Of a stretch of 64,000 nucleotides of DNA, positions 9,122-18,442 are shown piece by piece; the stretch's first letter is position 1; every line of letters starts with the position of its first letter. Source of the DNA: Micromonospora sp. WMMA1363 (GTDB lineage: Bacteria > Actinomycetota > Actinomycetes > Mycobacteriales > Micromonosporaceae); assembly GCF_030345795.1 (NCBI RefSeq), contig NZ_JAUALB010000001.1:5634001-5698000 (forward strand), read 5' to 3'. The position numbers and the translations under genes were made by a program. The notes beneath the pieces are model-generated. The model did not search any database and was not told the origin of the DNA. It saw nothing but the letters and a program-made list of their open reading frames with translations.

Positions 9122-9757
9122 GTGATTGACGAGCAGACCGACAAGTCCCGCAGCTCCTTCTGGAAGGAACTGCCGATCCTCCTGGGCGTGGCGATCCTGG
9201 TCGCGGTGCTGGTGCGAGCCTTCGTGCTACAGACCTTCTTCATCCCCTCGCCCTCGATGGAGAACACGCTACAAATCGACGATCGGGTGCTGGTCAACAA
9301 GCTGGTGTACGACTTCCGGTCGCCGCACCGGGGTGAGGTGATCGTTTTCAAGGCGCCGGTCGAGTGGAGCGGCAACCCCGACGGGGAGGACTTCATCAAG
9401 CGGGTCATCGGCGTCGGTGGGGACCAGGTGGTCTGCTGTGACGAGCAGGGGCGGATCACGATCAACGGCACCTCGCTGGACGAGCCGTACCTGTACTCCG
9501 TCGACGGTGAGCGGGACAAGCCAGCCGACCAGGAATTCGACGTGACCGTCCCGGAGGGGCGGCTCTGGGTGATGGGTGACCATCGGTCCGCCTCGGGCGA
9601 CTCGTTGCAGCACTGGCAGCAGTCCGGGCAGGACGTCACCGAGGCGACCATCCCCGAGAACGACGTTGTCGGCCGTGCCTTCACGGTCTTCTGGCCGTTT
9701 GGCCGAGCGCGTCTCCTGAGCGTGCCCGAGCAGTTCGACGCCGTTTCCAGTTCCTGA
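9122..9757 (+). CDS. lepB: Signal peptidase I, second copy
   Basis: Second type I signal peptidase, 211 residues, starting 9 bp after the first. One N-terminal membrane segment (LPILLGVAILVAVLVRAFVL), the serine nucleophile in IPSPSMENTL, the lysine in DFIKRVIGVGGD and the GDHRSASGDS box are all present. It lacks the repeat tail of its neighbour, so it is the conventional form. The two enzymes probably differ in substrate preference, which is inferred from the paralogous pairing only. GTG start at 9122. Confidence 0.94.
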   Translation: MIDEQTDKSRSSFWKELPILLGVAILVAVLVRAFVLQTFFIPSPSMENTLQIDDRVLVNKLVYDFRSPHRGEVIVFKAPVEWSGNPDGEDFIKRVIGVGGDQVVCCDEQGRITINGTSLDEPYLYSVDGERDKPADQEFDVTVPEGRLWVMGDHRSASGDSLQHWQQSGQDVTEATIPENDVVGRAFTVFWPFGRARLLSVPEQFDAVSSS

Positions 9758-9812
9758 CCGTAGACCCGGTGGGGGCATGGGCGTAGTCGGCGACGTCTGG
9801 CAGGCTGGGGCG

Positions 9813-10331
9813 GTGACCGTCTACACCCCTCGTCGCGCGGCCCGGGTGCTGCTCGTGGACGCGGCCGGCCGCGTCCTGCTCTTCGAGGGCAGCGATCCGG
9901 CGCGCCCCGGCCACCGGTACTGGTTCACGCCGGGCGGCGGGCTCGACCCGGGGGAGAGCCCGGCCACTGGCGCCGCTCGTGAGCTGGCCGAGGAGACCGG
10001 GCTGCGGCTCGCTCCGGCGGAGTTGGGCGCGCCGGTGTGGTCGGAGACGGTCGAGTTCCCGTTCGACCGTGTCTGGTACCGGCAGGAGCAGGAGTTCTTC
10101 CTGGTCCGGGTGGCCGCCTGGGAGGTCGACACGGGAGGCTTCAGCGCTGTCGAGCGGGCCAGCGTCGCCGGGCACCGCTGGTGGTCACCGGCGGACCTGG
10201 CGGCCAGCGGCCAGCGTTACTACCCGGTCGACCTGCCGGCGGTGCTGGCCCAGGCCCTGGCCGCCGCGCCCGCCGTGACCGATGCCGAGGTCCTGCCGAC
10301 CGCCGGGGCTGACGGGGGTGGGCCGTGCTGA
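9813..10331 (+). CDS. Nudix hydrolase
   Basis: 172-residue Nudix family protein expected to hydrolyse a nucleoside-diphosphate-linked substrate. The Nudix box reads GGGLDPGESPATGAAREL followed by AEETGL, with the glutamates that bind magnesium intact. The GTG at 9813 (VTVYTPRRAAR) is preferred, although an ATG at 9777 is also in frame. Its 3' end overlaps the rnhB start by 7 bp, so the two are probably cotranscribed. Substrate unknown. Confidence 0.85.
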   Translation: MTVYTPRRAARVLLVDAAGRVLLFEGSDPARPGHRYWFTPGGGLDPGESPATGAARELAEETGLRLAPAELGAPVWSETVEFPFDRVWYRQEQEFFLVRVAAWEVDTGGFSAVERASVAGHRWWSPADLAASGQRYYPVDLPAVLAQALAAAPAVTDAEVLPTAGADGGGPC

Positions 10332-11137
10332 CGCCCCCGCGCACGGTCGTCCGGCGGGATGGCGGACTGTACGCGTTGGAGCGTGCCCTGCAGCGGCGCG
10401 GCTTCCGGCACGTGGCCGGCGCCGATGAGGCTGGCCGGGGCGCCTGCGCCGGTCCGCTGGTGGCGGCCGCCACCATCCTGCCCGAGGGACGGCGCGGCGA
10501 GATCGACGGTCTCGCCGACTCGAAGCTGCTCACCCCGGCGAGCCGGGAGCGGGTGTACGCGGAGGTGGTGGCCCGCGCCCTGGCGTACTCCGTGGTGGTG
10601 ATCCCGGCGGCGGAGGTCGACGCCCGGGGTCTGCACGTGTGCAACCTGGCTGCGATGCGCCGGGCGCTGGCCTCGCTCACCACCCCGCCGGAGTACGTGC
10701 TCTCCGACGGTTTCGGTGTCGACGGCCTGGACGTGCCGGGGCTGGCGGTGTGGAAGGGTGACCGGGTGGCGGCCTGCGTGGCGGCGGCGAGTGTGCTGGC
10801 CAAGGTGACCCGGGACCGGATCATGGTCGAGCTGGACGGGACGTTCCCGGGCTACGGGTTCGCGGAGCACAAGGGGTACATCACCACCGAGCATTCGACG
10901 GCGCTGCGGGAGCGTGGGCCCTGTCCGGAGCACCGGTTCTCGTACGTGAACGTTGCCGCGGTGTCCGGCCGGACCGGCGCCCCGCCCCGGGCACGTCGAC
11001 CGCTGGGTGCGAGGCCGGACGAGCCGATGGAGCGTACCGGCGCGCCAGGGGGTACCGTCGGCGTGGCGTTGGGCGAGCGGCCTGGGCCCATGGCGCCGGT
11101 GGGGGAAGATGTGGTCATGGAAGGCGGAGAGGGATGA
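10325..11137 (+). CDS. rnhB: Ribonuclease HII
   Basis: Endoribonuclease that nicks RNA in RNA-DNA hybrids, including single ribonucleotides. 270 residues. The first catalytic Asp-Glu pair is in AGADEAGRGACAGPL, with further acidic residues in LSDGFGVDG and near TRDRIM. The conserved GYITTEHSTAL motif closes the catalytic part. The last ~55 residues (after VNVAAVSG) are a Pro/Gly/Arg-rich extension without recognised fold. GTG start at 10325 overlaps the Nudix gene; the end overlaps the next start by 4 bp (ATGA). Confidence 0.94.
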   Translation: MLTPPRTVVRRDGGLYALERALQRRGFRHVAGADEAGRGACAGPLVAAATILPEGRRGEIDGLADSKLLTPASRERVYAEVVARALAYSVVVIPAAEVDARGLHVCNLAAMRRALASLTTPPEYVLSDGFGVDGLDVPGLAVWKGDRVAACVAAASVLAKVTRDRIMVELDGTFPGYGFAEHKGYITTEHSTALRERGPCPEHRFSYVNVAAVSGRTGAPPRARRPLGARPDEPMERTGAPGGTVGVALGERPGPMAPVGEDVVMEGGEG

Positions 11138-11457
11138 GCGCGGAAGATCTCGAGAAGTACGAGACAGAGATGGAGCTGCAGCTCTACCGGGAGTACCGCG
11201 ACATTGTCCGCCAGTTTTCCTATGTGGTGGAGACCGAGCGCCGCTTCTACCTGGCGAACCAGGTTGACCTCCATGTACGCAATTCGGACGGCGAGGTCTA
11301 CTTCGAGGTCGAGATGCACGACGCCTGGGTCTGGGACATGTATCGTCCCGCCCGGTTCGTAAAGAACGTGCGGGTGATGACGTTCAAGGACGTCAACGTC
11401 GAGGAACTGGAGAAGCCGGATATCTCACTTCCTGCCGACTCGGGCTTCGGCGGCTGA
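11134..11457 (+). CDS. DUF2469 family protein
   Basis: 107-residue DUF2469 protein, highly conserved and restricted largely to actinobacteria, of unknown function. The typical start MSAEDLEKYETEMELQLYRE and the core YVVETERRFYLANQVDLHV are clear. The ATG overlaps the rnhB stop. In many actinobacteria yraN and comM follow on the same strand; here they are missing and lie about 30 kb away on the other strand. Confidence 0.93.
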   Translation: MSAEDLEKYETEMELQLYREYRDIVRQFSYVVETERRFYLANQVDLHVRNSDGEVYFEVEMHDAWVWDMYRPARFVKNVRVMTFKDVNVEELEKPDISLPADSGFGG

Positions 11458-11986
11458 CCCGTCCCGGTTCCGGCGGCCCGCCGCCGGCCGCACACCCCAC
11501 GGCCCCCACCGCCGTACAGCGCCGCCCGCCAGCACCACGACCTCGACCCGCTGGGCGAGGTCGTTCGCGCCTCCCGCCGCTCCCCGGGCTGCTTCGACCG
11601 ACCGCGCACGGCCCGAGCTCCGCTAGGCGGGCGTTCGGCGTGCACCGGCCAGACAGCCACCGCCACTCCTGCCGCCAACGCCGCCACGGGTGCGGGCCGT
11701 CGGTGTGCCCGTCCAGCCGGGCGTCACGTCGGACCCCTGCGGGGCGCCGCGCGGACCGGGACGAGGTCGCGAGCCCCACCGGCGCAGAGGCTGATCGTCC
11801 GCAGCGGCCGGGCAGGGCCTGGTCCTGGACCATCCGCGCAGCTCAGGGCGGATCCGGAATCCGATGCTCGGGTGCCTCATACCAGATCAACTTTGGCGGC
11901 GGGCGCTGTCCACAGTGCGCCCCTCGTCCACCGGCGCTCGACTACGAGATGGCGTCTCGGCGGGGTGCTCGGAGAGGGTGCCGGCC
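11458..11986. other. Non-coding gap after DUF2469
   Basis: About 530 bp with no convincing gene on either strand; open frames here have Arg/Pro/Ser-rich translations typical of GC-rich shadow frames. It sits where yraN would be expected next to DUF2469, so it may hold a rearrangement scar. I see no repeat or IS end in it. Confidence 0.6.
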
Positions 11987-12871
11987 ATGGGACCTCTGTC
12001 GCCTCTCGTCGCCCTGCTCTGCGCTTCCCTGTTGGTCGTCGCACCGTCCGCCGTGCCCGTGCCCGTGCCCGCGCCCGTGCCCGGAAGCGAACATCCGCTT
12101 CGCCCCGGGCCGGCCGTCCAGTCGGCGGCCGACGCCAGCCCGCCGGGGGCTGCGCCGCCGGGGCCCGCCGGGGCTGCGCTGCCAAGGCCCGCCGGGGCCG
12201 CGCTGCCAAGGCCCGCCGGGGCCGCGCCGCCAAGGCCCGCCGGGGCCGCGCCGCCGGGATCCGTGGGGGCCGCGCCGTCCGGGCTCGTGGCGGTCGGCCC
12301 GGATCAGCGCCGCGCCGTCGAAATCGGCAAAGAGGACGGCCCCTCCACCGGCCGAGATCGTCCACGAAGCGCCGCCGACCGCGGGATCCGCCGGGCGGCG
12401 GACGCTCAGCAGGGGATCCCGCTGACGGGACACGGGGCGCTGACGTCCAGGAGCTTCCGCTGGCCGCTACCGGGGACGCCGCTGGTGGTGCGGCGGTTCG
12501 ACCCGCCGCCGCTGCCCTGGCTGCCCGGCCACCGGGGGGTGGACCTGGCCGCCACCCCCGCCTCGCCGGTGCGGGCAGCAGGCGCCGGCACAGTCACCTT
12601 CGCGGGTATGGTCGCCGGTCGTCCGGTCGTCACCGTGGGCCACGCCGACGGTCTGCGGACGACCTACGAGCCGGTGCAGCCGACCGTCGGACTCGGCGTC
12701 CGGGTGCCGGCCGGCGGGCAGATCGGGCACCTGCTGGCCGGGCATCCGGGCTGCCCGGCCCCGGCCTGCCTGCACTGGGGGCTGCGGCGGGGCGACGGGT
12801 ACCTCGACCCGCTGGCCCTGGTGGGCCGCGGGCCGGTGCGGCTGCTGCCGCTCGCCCCCGCAGCTGGGTGA
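11987..12871 (+). CDS. Secreted M23-family (LytM-like) peptidase with Ala-Pro repeat region
   Basis: 294-residue exported protein. The ATG at 11987 follows GGAGAGGG and gives a signal peptide (LVALLCASLLVVAPSAV). Residues ~40-110 contain Val-Pro and 8-residue Ala-Ala-x-Pro-x-Pro-Ala-Gly repeats, probably a flexible wall-spanning linker. The C-terminal domain has the M23/LytM pattern HRGVDLAATPASPVRAAG, GTVTFAG and the final CLHWGL. The final motif has HWG where metallopeptidases have HxH, so catalysis is uncertain. In other actinobacteria an M23 protein sits near rpsB-tsf. A role in envelope remodelling is inferred. Confidence 0.8.
   Translation: MGPLSPLVALLCASLLVVAPSAVPVPVPAPVPGSEHPLRPGPAVQSAADASPPGAAPPGPAGAALPRPAGAALPRPAGAAPPRPAGAAPPGSVGAAPSGLVAVGPDQRRAVEIGKEDGPSTGRDRPRSAADRGIRRAADAQQGIPLTGHGALTSRSFRWPLPGTPLVVRRFDPPPLPWLPGHRGVDLAATPASPVRAAGAGTVTFAGMVAGRPVVTVGHADGLRTTYEPVQPTVGLGVRVPAGGQIGHLLAGHPGCPAPACLHWGLRRGDGYLDPLALVGRGPVRLLPLAPAAG
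12149..12270 (+). repeat. 24-bp repeats in the M23 protein linker
   Basis: Successive 24-bp units, best seen as GCTGCCAAGGCCCGCCGGGG repeats, encode Ala-Ala-Leu-Pro-Arg-Pro-Ala-Gly and variants. The unit length is divisible by three, so slippage would vary linker length without frameshift. Confidence 0.8.
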
Positions 12872-12926
12872 GCAGCCGGGGCGCTGGGGTGCCGGGTCCC
12901 TTGGCCGCCGCGCGGCACCGGCCGGT

Positions 12927-14108
12927 TCAGCGTTGCGCGAGCAGCGGGGGCAACGACACGGCGAGCCGCTCGTACTCCGCCGCCGCGTTGTACACCTGGC
13001 CGCACACCCGCAGCCAGCCCCGCCCGTCCCAGGCGTTCACGGCCACCTCGGTGTTGAGCCGGTCCGCGATCCGGGCGCGTAACGCCCGCGCGGCCTCCAG
13101 ACTGGTGGCGATTCCCGGCGGCAGCGGGACGATCCGCATGGCGACCCCCGGCCCGCCGGGATCCGGCAGGTCGGCGGGGCGCACCCCGAGCGCTTCCCCC
13201 AGCACCCACTGGCCGTACCCGGCCAGCGCGGCGTTGTGCCCGCGTACCCGGTCCAGGCCGAGCGTGCGCAGCGTGAAGAGCCCCACCGGCGCGGCCAGCC
13301 ACGAGGTGTAGTCCATCGTCGCCTGCCACTCCACCCGGCTGGGGAAGCCGGACTCCTGCTCCCAGGAGACGACCAACGGCTCGATGCGTTCCCGCCACGG
13401 CGGGGCCACCACCAGCACGGCCGTCCCGCGGGGCGCGTACGCCCACTTGTGCAGGTTGCCCACCCAGAAGTCCGCGCCGATGCCCCGCACACTGGTCGGC
13501 AGCATGCCGGGCGCGTGAGCGGCGTCGACCAGGACCGGCACCCCGTGTTCGCGGGCGACCCCTGCGATCGCGGCAACCGGAAGCAGCCGCGCGGTGGGGG
13601 AGGTCAGCTGGTCCACCACGAGCAGCCGGGTTCGGCCCGGGCGCAGCGCGGCGCGGACGATCTGGAGGATCTCCTCGTCGGTGGCGCCCAGCGGCACCCG
13701 CAGTGCCCGCGTGACCGCCCCACTGCGACGACACTCTCGGCCGATGGAGAGGCTGACCGCCCCGTAGCCGTGGTCCGTGGTCAGCACCTCGTCGCCTTCC
13801 CGCAGGCCGAGCGACTGGAGCGCCACCGTGACGCCGGTCGTGGCGTTCGGCACGAGGGCGGTGCCGTCCGGATCCGCGCCGAGGAACGTCGCCAGGTGAC
13901 GGCGGGTGTGGGTGATGCGGTCGATGAGCCCGGCGGTGAAGAAGCGCAGCGGGTTCGCCTCCATCTCGTCGCGCAGCCGCTGCTGGGCCCGCTGCACGCC
14001 GACCGGCACGGCACCGAACGAGCCGTGGTTGAGGTGGCTCACCGCCGCGTCGAGGGAGAAGAGCAGACGGGCCCCCGGGATCGGCTCGGGTGGCTGCACG
14101 ACGCTCAC
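12927..14108 (-). CDS. PLP-dependent class V aminotransferase (isopenicillin N epimerase-like)
   Basis: 393-residue pyridoxal-phosphate enzyme of the class V aminotransferase/cysteine desulfurase fold. The start SHLNHGSFGAVPVGVQ, the phosphate/cofactor region PNATTGVTVAL, the aspartate in VDAAHAPGM and the Schiff-base lysine in WVGNLHKWAYAPRG are visible. This pattern is typical of isopenicillin-N-epimerase-like proteins of broad, mostly unknown substrate range. GTG at 14108 is chosen because the upstream extension lacks conserved sequence. It starts the leftward block that contains xerC, dprA and comM. Confidence 0.87.
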   Translation of the reverse strand: MSVVQPPEPIPGARLLFSLDAAVSHLNHGSFGAVPVGVQRAQQRLRDEMEANPLRFFTAGLIDRITHTRRHLATFLGADPDGTALVPNATTGVTVALQSLGLREGDEVLTTDHGYGAVSLSIGRECRRSGAVTRALRVPLGATDEEILQIVRAALRPGRTRLLVVDQLTSPTARLLPVAAIAGVAREHGVPVLVDAAHAPGMLPTSVRGIGADFWVGNLHKWAYAPRGTAVLVVAPPWRERIEPLVVSWEQESGFPSRVEWQATMDYTSWLAAPVGLFTLRTLGLDRVRGHNAALAGYGQWVLGEALGVRPADLPDPGGPGVAMRIVPLPPGIATSLEAARALRARIADRLNTEVAVNAWDGRGWLRVCGQVYNAAAEYERLAVSLPPLLAQR

Positions 14109-14168
14109 CCGATGATCGTAACCGTCGGTCGATTCGGGAGTCCGTCGACGCAACTGCCGCAGACCCGG

Positions 14169-15278
14169 TCAGGCGCGGGGATGGGCCTGCCGGTAGGCGG
14201 CGCGTAGCCGGTCGACCGACACGTGGGTGTAGATCTGCGTGCTGGCCAGGGAGGAGTGTCCGAGTAGCTCCTGCACCGCCCGCAGGTCCGCGCCGCCCTC
14301 CAGCAGGTGGGTCGCCGCCGAGTGGCGTAGACCGTGCGGGGTGGTCCGGGGCAGCCCGGACACCTCCGCATACCCGGCCACGATCCGGCGCGCGGTGGTC
14401 GCGTTGAGCCGACCGCCCCGGGCGCCGAGCAGCAGTGCGTCCAGCGCCCGCGGCCCGGTCAGTCTCGGGCGGCCATGACGCAGCCACGCGTCGAGTGCGC
14501 GCTGCGCCGGCACCCCGTACGGCACGGTGCGTTCCCGGCCGCCCTTGCCGAACACCCGGATGACGCGCCGGCCGGGGTCGACGTCCGCGACATCCAGCCC
14601 GCACACCTCGCTGACGCGTACCCCGGTCGCGTAGAGCAACTCCAGCAGCAGCAGGTCACGCAGCCGGACCGGTGCTGTGTCGTCCTGGTCCATGGGTGGG
14701 GGCGGCGCGGCACGGGGCCGGCCCGCGTCTGCCGCCGCCGGATCATCGCCCGTCGGCTGCGTTCCTGCCGGGAACGGCAGGGCCGCGGTCTCGAGGAGGG
14801 CGGCGGCCTGGTCGGCCCGGAGCACGGTCGGCAGTTTGCGGTGTGCCCGGGGACTGGCCATCGGTGCGGCCACGTCCGTGGGCAGCAGGCCAGCGCGGTG
14901 CGCCCAGGCGCTGAAGGCGCGGGCCGTCGCCGCGCGGCGGGCCAGCGTGGACCGGGCGACTCCTGTCGTCCGCTGTCGGGCGAGCCAGCTGCGAACCACG
15001 GTGAGGTCCAGATCGGCGGGTGTCCGGGCACCGGCGCGCATCGCGTGGTCGAGTAGCGAGACCAGGTCCGTGACGTACGCCCGGACGGTGTGGACGGACC
15101 GGTTGCGGACCTGCGTCAGGTGGGTGGCGAACTCGTCGACCGCCTCACGCATGGCCGGCGGCAGCGCCGCATGCAGGGCGCGGGTGGCCCGGCCGTCCCG
15201 TCGGCTCACCGGACGGCCCCCGTCCCGGCCGCTCGGCACCTCCGCTTTCCCGGCCCCGGGCTGCTGGTCGGCGCACAC
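14169..15278 (-). CDS. xerC: Tyrosine recombinase XerC-like
   Basis: Site-specific tyrosine recombinase of the XerC/D family that resolves chromosome dimers at dif, 369 residues. The N-terminal SAM-like domain (VDEFATHLTQVRNRSVHTVRAY) precedes the catalytic domain. Catalytic residues are seen in ATGVRVSEVCGL (Arg), TTPHGLRHSAATHLL (His-x-x-Arg), LGHSSLASTQIYTHV (His and the tyrosine nucleophile). A Pro/Asp-rich insertion of about 35 residues interrupts the region before PVRLRDLLLLELLY, and the N-terminus is ~40 residues longer than usual, so a start further in is possible. Confidence 0.9.
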   Translation of the reverse strand: MCADQQPGAGKAEVPSGRDGGRPVSRRDGRATRALHAALPPAMREAVDEFATHLTQVRNRSVHTVRAYVTDLVSLLDHAMRAGARTPADLDLTVVRSWLARQRTTGVARSTLARRAATARAFSAWAHRAGLLPTDVAAPMASPRAHRKLPTVLRADQAAALLETAALPFPAGTQPTGDDPAAADAGRPRAAPPPPMDQDDTAPVRLRDLLLLELLYATGVRVSEVCGLDVADVDPGRRVIRVFGKGGRERTVPYGVPAQRALDAWLRHGRPRLTGPRALDALLLGARGGRLNATTARRIVAGYAEVSGLPRTTPHGLRHSAATHLLEGGADLRAVQELLGHSSLASTQIYTHVSVDRLRAAYRQAHPRA

Positions 15279-15352
15279 CCGTGCAGCTTACGGTCGCCAC
15301 ACTCGGACCAGGACGGGCGAGGTGCCGGTCACGACGGGTCGGGTCGGGGTGG

Positions 15353-16645
15353 TCACGGTCGGCGCGCGGCGCCCGCAGCGGCGAGCGCATACCCGTCGGC
15401 ATGCCGGACGACGAGCCCCAGCGCCTCGAGCAGGGCCAGCTTGCGCAACGCCGTCCGCACCGCCACCCGGGACCGTGCGGCGATGTCGTCTACCGCGGTC
15501 ACGCCCCGTCGCGGTAGCGACTCCAGCACCGTTGCGGCCTCGTCGTCGAGCTGGTCCCGGGTCCGCTCGGGTCCCCGGACCGGCGGCGCCAGGTCGCTGC
15601 CGATCCGGCCCACCTCTTCCAGCACCTGCGCCAGGCCGGTGACCAGCCGCGCGTCCGGGTTTTCCCGCAGCAACTCGTGCGCCCCGACCGACATGGCGGA
15701 CGTCACCGGGCCCGGCACCACCATGGCCCGCCGGGCGATCGCCAGCGCCCGTCGCAGCGTCTGCGTCGCTCCGCTGCGGGCCGACGCCTCCACCAGAACG
15801 CTGCCGCGGGTCGCGGCGGCGATGACCCGGTTGCGGATCAGGAACCGCGGCCGTAGCGGCTCCGCCCCAGGCAGCCACTCACTGACCAGCAGCCCGGTGT
15901 CGGCGATGCGGTCGAAGAGTGCCGTGTTCCCGATCGGGTACGGCCGGTCCAGGCCGCAGGCGAGCACCGCGACGGTCAGCCCGCCGGCGCTCAGTGCGCC
16001 CCGGTGGGCCGCGGCGTCGACGCCGAACGCCCCTCCGGAGACCACCGTCCAGCCCCGCTCGGCCAACCCGTACGCCAGCTCGGTGCCCACGTGGAGGCCG
16101 TACCCGGAGGCTGCCCGCGCCCCCACCACCGCGACCGACCGGTCCAGTGCCTCGGCCAACGGCCAGGCTCCCCGCACCCAGAAGCAGAGCGGTGGATCGG
16201 TTTCCCGATCAACCTTCCGGGTCGCCCCGTGCAGGACGAGCCGTCGCAGGTCGCCCACCGGGGCGGGCCACTCGTCGTCGGCCGGCGTCACCAGGCGGGC
16301 GCCCAACCGATCGGCCCGTTCCAGTGCCTCGGTCGCCACCGCCACCGGGTCCCCGGCCGTCAGGCGCGTCGCGACGGTCTCCCGTAGTGCGTTGTCGCAG
16401 GCGCCCCCGTCGCGCAGCAGTGCCAGCGTGTCGACGGCGCCGTGTCGCTGAACCAGGCGGAATACGGACCGGGTGCCGGGCTCGGTGAGCCAGGTCAGCG
16501 CCACCCGGGCGAGCCGGTCGGCGTCCGCCCCCGCCGTCGGTGGGCGCGGTGCGTCGTGGGCCGTCACGTCATCGTCCAGGCCGGGCCGAGGACGCCTCGG
16601 GCCGGTTGCCCCGGGTGACGGTGACGCCGCCGCTGCGGTGGTCAC
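15353..16645 (-). CDS. dprA: DNA-processing protein DprA
   Basis: DprA/Smf loads RecA on incoming single-stranded DNA during natural transformation. 430 residues. The Rossmann-like core shows VAVVGARAASGYG, VSGGAFGVDAAAHRGAL and RPRFLIRNRVIAAAT, and a C-terminal winged-helix-like domain ends the protein. The GTG at 16645 overlaps the comM stop (GTGA), giving a comM-dprA operon; the apparent upstream in-frame extension is only a shadow of comM. Because comM is broken by the mobile element, dprA may now depend on a promoter inside or beyond that element. Confidence 0.94.
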   Translation of the reverse strand: MTTAAAASPSPGATGPRRPRPGLDDDVTAHDAPRPPTAGADADRLARVALTWLTEPGTRSVFRLVQRHGAVDTLALLRDGGACDNALRETVATRLTAGDPVAVATEALERADRLGARLVTPADDEWPAPVGDLRRLVLHGATRKVDRETDPPLCFWVRGAWPLAEALDRSVAVVGARAASGYGLHVGTELAYGLAERGWTVVSGGAFGVDAAAHRGALSAGGLTVAVLACGLDRPYPIGNTALFDRIADTGLLVSEWLPGAEPLRPRFLIRNRVIAAATRGSVLVEASARSGATQTLRRALAIARRAMVVPGPVTSAMSVGAHELLRENPDARLVTGLAQVLEEVGRIGSDLAPPVRGPERTRDQLDDEAATVLESLPRRGVTAVDDIAARSRVAVRTALRKLALLEALGLVVRHADGYALAAAGAARRP

Positions 16646-17930
16646 AGCGCCTCCCCGGTGCGCAGGCCGATCGCCTCGCGGACGTCGTCGGCGTCGGGGC
16701 GGTTCCGGCCGTCCAGGTCGGCGATGGTCCACGCCAGCCGGAGCACCCGGTCGAAGCCCCTGGCCGAGAGTGAGCCGCAGTCGAGCCGGGCTCGCAGCTC
16801 GCGCGTGTCCGGTGCGGGCAGGCGCCACGGCGGGCGGCGCAGGACCGGGCCGGGCAGCTCGGCGTTGATCCGCCATCCGGCCCTCGACCAGCGGGTGGCC
16901 GCCGCCGCCCGCGCCGCCGCCACCCGGGCGGCCACATCTGCGGAGGATTCACCGGGACTGGCCAGCTCCGTCAGCTCGGCGGCGCGGACCGGCCGCACGG
17001 TCACCTGCGCGTCGATCCGGTCGAGCAGCGGGCCGGAGAGGCGCCCCAGGTAACGTCGGCGGGCCAGGGGCGTGCACTCGCAGGTGGCGTCCCCGGACGG
17101 TTTCGCGCAGGGGCACGGATTGGCGGCGAGGACGAGCTGCACCCGGGCCGGGTAGTCGGCGCCGCCGCGGGACCGTGCCAACCGGACCCGGCCGTGTTCG
17201 AGTGGCTGGCGCAGCGCGTCCAGGGCGCCCTTGGCGAATTCGGGTGCCTCGTCCAGGAAGAGCACCCCGCGATGGGCGAGCGAGACGGCACCTGGGCGGG
17301 CGAGACCGGAACCTCCGCCGACCAGCGCCGGGACGGTGGCCGTGTGGTGTGGCGCCTGAAAGGGTGGCCGACGGATCAGCTGCCCGCCCGGTGGCATCAG
17401 GCCCGCGATCGAGTGCAGTGCGGTCACCTCCATCGCCGCGTCGTCGTCCAGCTCGGGGAGCACAGACGGGAGTCGCTCGGCGAGCATGGTCTTGCCCGCG
17501 CCGGGTGGGCCGAGGAGGGCCAGGTGGTGTCCGCCGGCGGCGGCTACTTCGAGGGCGCGGCGGCCGAGGCCTTGGCCGGCTACGTCGGTCAGGTCGGGTG
17601 TGGATGTGGATGTGGGTGTGGCTGGGCCGGGGTGGGGTGGTGCGAGTAGTGGGTTGCCGTCGGTGATGTGGGTGATGAGGCGGTGCAGGGTGTCGATGGC
17701 GCGGACTCGGATGCCGGGGATCACGGCGGCTTCGGCGGCGTTGTCGACGGGGACGATCACGCGTTGGTGGCCGGCGTGGGCGGCGGCGGCGACCATGGGC
17801 AGGATTCCGCGGACGGGTCGGAGGGTGCCGTCGAGTCCTAGTTCGCCGAGGAGTACGACGTGTTGCAGGGGTTGTAGGGGTAGTTCGCCGGCGCTGCCGA
17901 GGACCGCGGTGGCGATCGCGAGGTCGAAGG
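16642..17930 (-). pseudogene. comM: comM (YifB), C-terminal 3/4, separated from its N-terminus by the AICE
   Basis: ComM is a hexameric AAA+ helicase that promotes branch migration during natural transformation. This part has the Walker A motif LLGPPGAGKTMLAERL (near 17485-17530), Walker B LFLDEAPEF (near 17240-17265) and the Mg-chelatase C-terminal domain. It is missing the first ~83 residues, which lie at 39068-39315. A stop codon (TAG at 17949-17951) lies in frame just inside the element. A truncated product from an internal start such as the GTG at 17796 is possible but would lack the N-terminal Lon-like region. Its stop overlaps the dprA start. The allele should be restored on excision. 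Confidence 0.93.
17921..17930. other. Left attachment core (comM C-terminal side)
   Basis: AGGTCGAAGG, identical to 39068-39077. On the minus strand it encodes part of SFDLA in ComM. Sequence to the left is chromosomal comM, to the right is element. A short shared core is what serine integrases use; the flanking arms have not been tested. Confidence 0.9.
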
Positions 17931-18081
17931 TGAAGCTACGCCAGATCTAGATGGCGTCGCCGCCATGGCCGCGAATTGGGAAGGCCGCGGCGCCATCAGC
18001 CCATCGGCAGTTTTGGTGGCGTTCTGCTGCGCCCGCCCTGGAGTTTGTACCGGGGCGGGCGCCGTCGTCAGTGGCTTCGCA

Positions 18082-18279
18082 TCAGGCGGCTTTTTGCCTC
18101 TCGGAAGGCCGGGCTTCACGAATGCCGATCGGCAGGTCCGGGCGCAGCAGTATGGCGAGCCGGATCCGCTGCTCAGGTGTCAGTGGAGGCCAGTCGGCAA
18201 CCAGACGGCGGGCGTATTCGCGCCCGGGAGACGCGAGGGACTCGGCAGTAGATACAAGACGCTTCTTAGGCGTCGTCAT
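18082..18279 (-). CDS. Small hypothetical protein, 65 residues
   Basis: Begins MTTPKKRLVSTAESLASPGR at ATG 18279 with a GGGAGGA site 9-10 bases upstream. It is rich in Arg and Leu with a helical region (LTPEQRIRLAILLRPDLPIG). No family recognised. It overlaps the end of the gene at 18266-18442, and it is the last leftward gene before attL. Such small proteins near the left end of AICEs are sometimes excisionases, but no HTH is obvious here. Confidence 0.6.
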   Translation of the reverse strand: MTTPKKRLVSTAESLASPGREYARRLVADWPPLTPEQRIRLAILLRPDLPIGIREARPSERQKAA

Positions 18280-18442
18280 GGGCGGGGTCCTCCCTCGGGG
18301 TGGCGTCGAGGTAGATGCGGTGCCAGGTAGATGGGGGCCGGTCGGGGTAGTGCCGGCTGACCTGCTGGATATGCAGCACTTGGGCGATGGCGGGGAGTGC
18401 TGCGGCTGTTTCAGCGGGTGTGCCGTGCAGCCTGATTCGCAT
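18266..18442 (-). CDS. Small hypothetical protein, 58 residues, AICE type
   Basis: Reads MRIRLHGTPAETAAALPAIA and continues to YLDATPREDPAHDDA. The pattern of beta strand, helix (PAETAAALPAIAQVLHIQQVS), then YPDRPPSTWHRIYLDA is one I associate with small conserved proteins of actinomycete integrative elements. Start ATG 18442, stop 18266-18268, overlapping the next gene by 14 bp. Function unknown. Confidence 0.6.
   Translation of the reverse strand: MRIRLHGTPAETAAALPAIAQVLHIQQVSRHYPDRPPSTWHRIYLDATPREDPAHDDA

Noticed and set aside
16646..16876. Longer N-terminus for DprA
   Set aside because: The extra in-frame codons lie in the comM coding region on the same strand and are Arg/Pro-rich; the GTG at 16645 overlapping the comM stop is the natural start.
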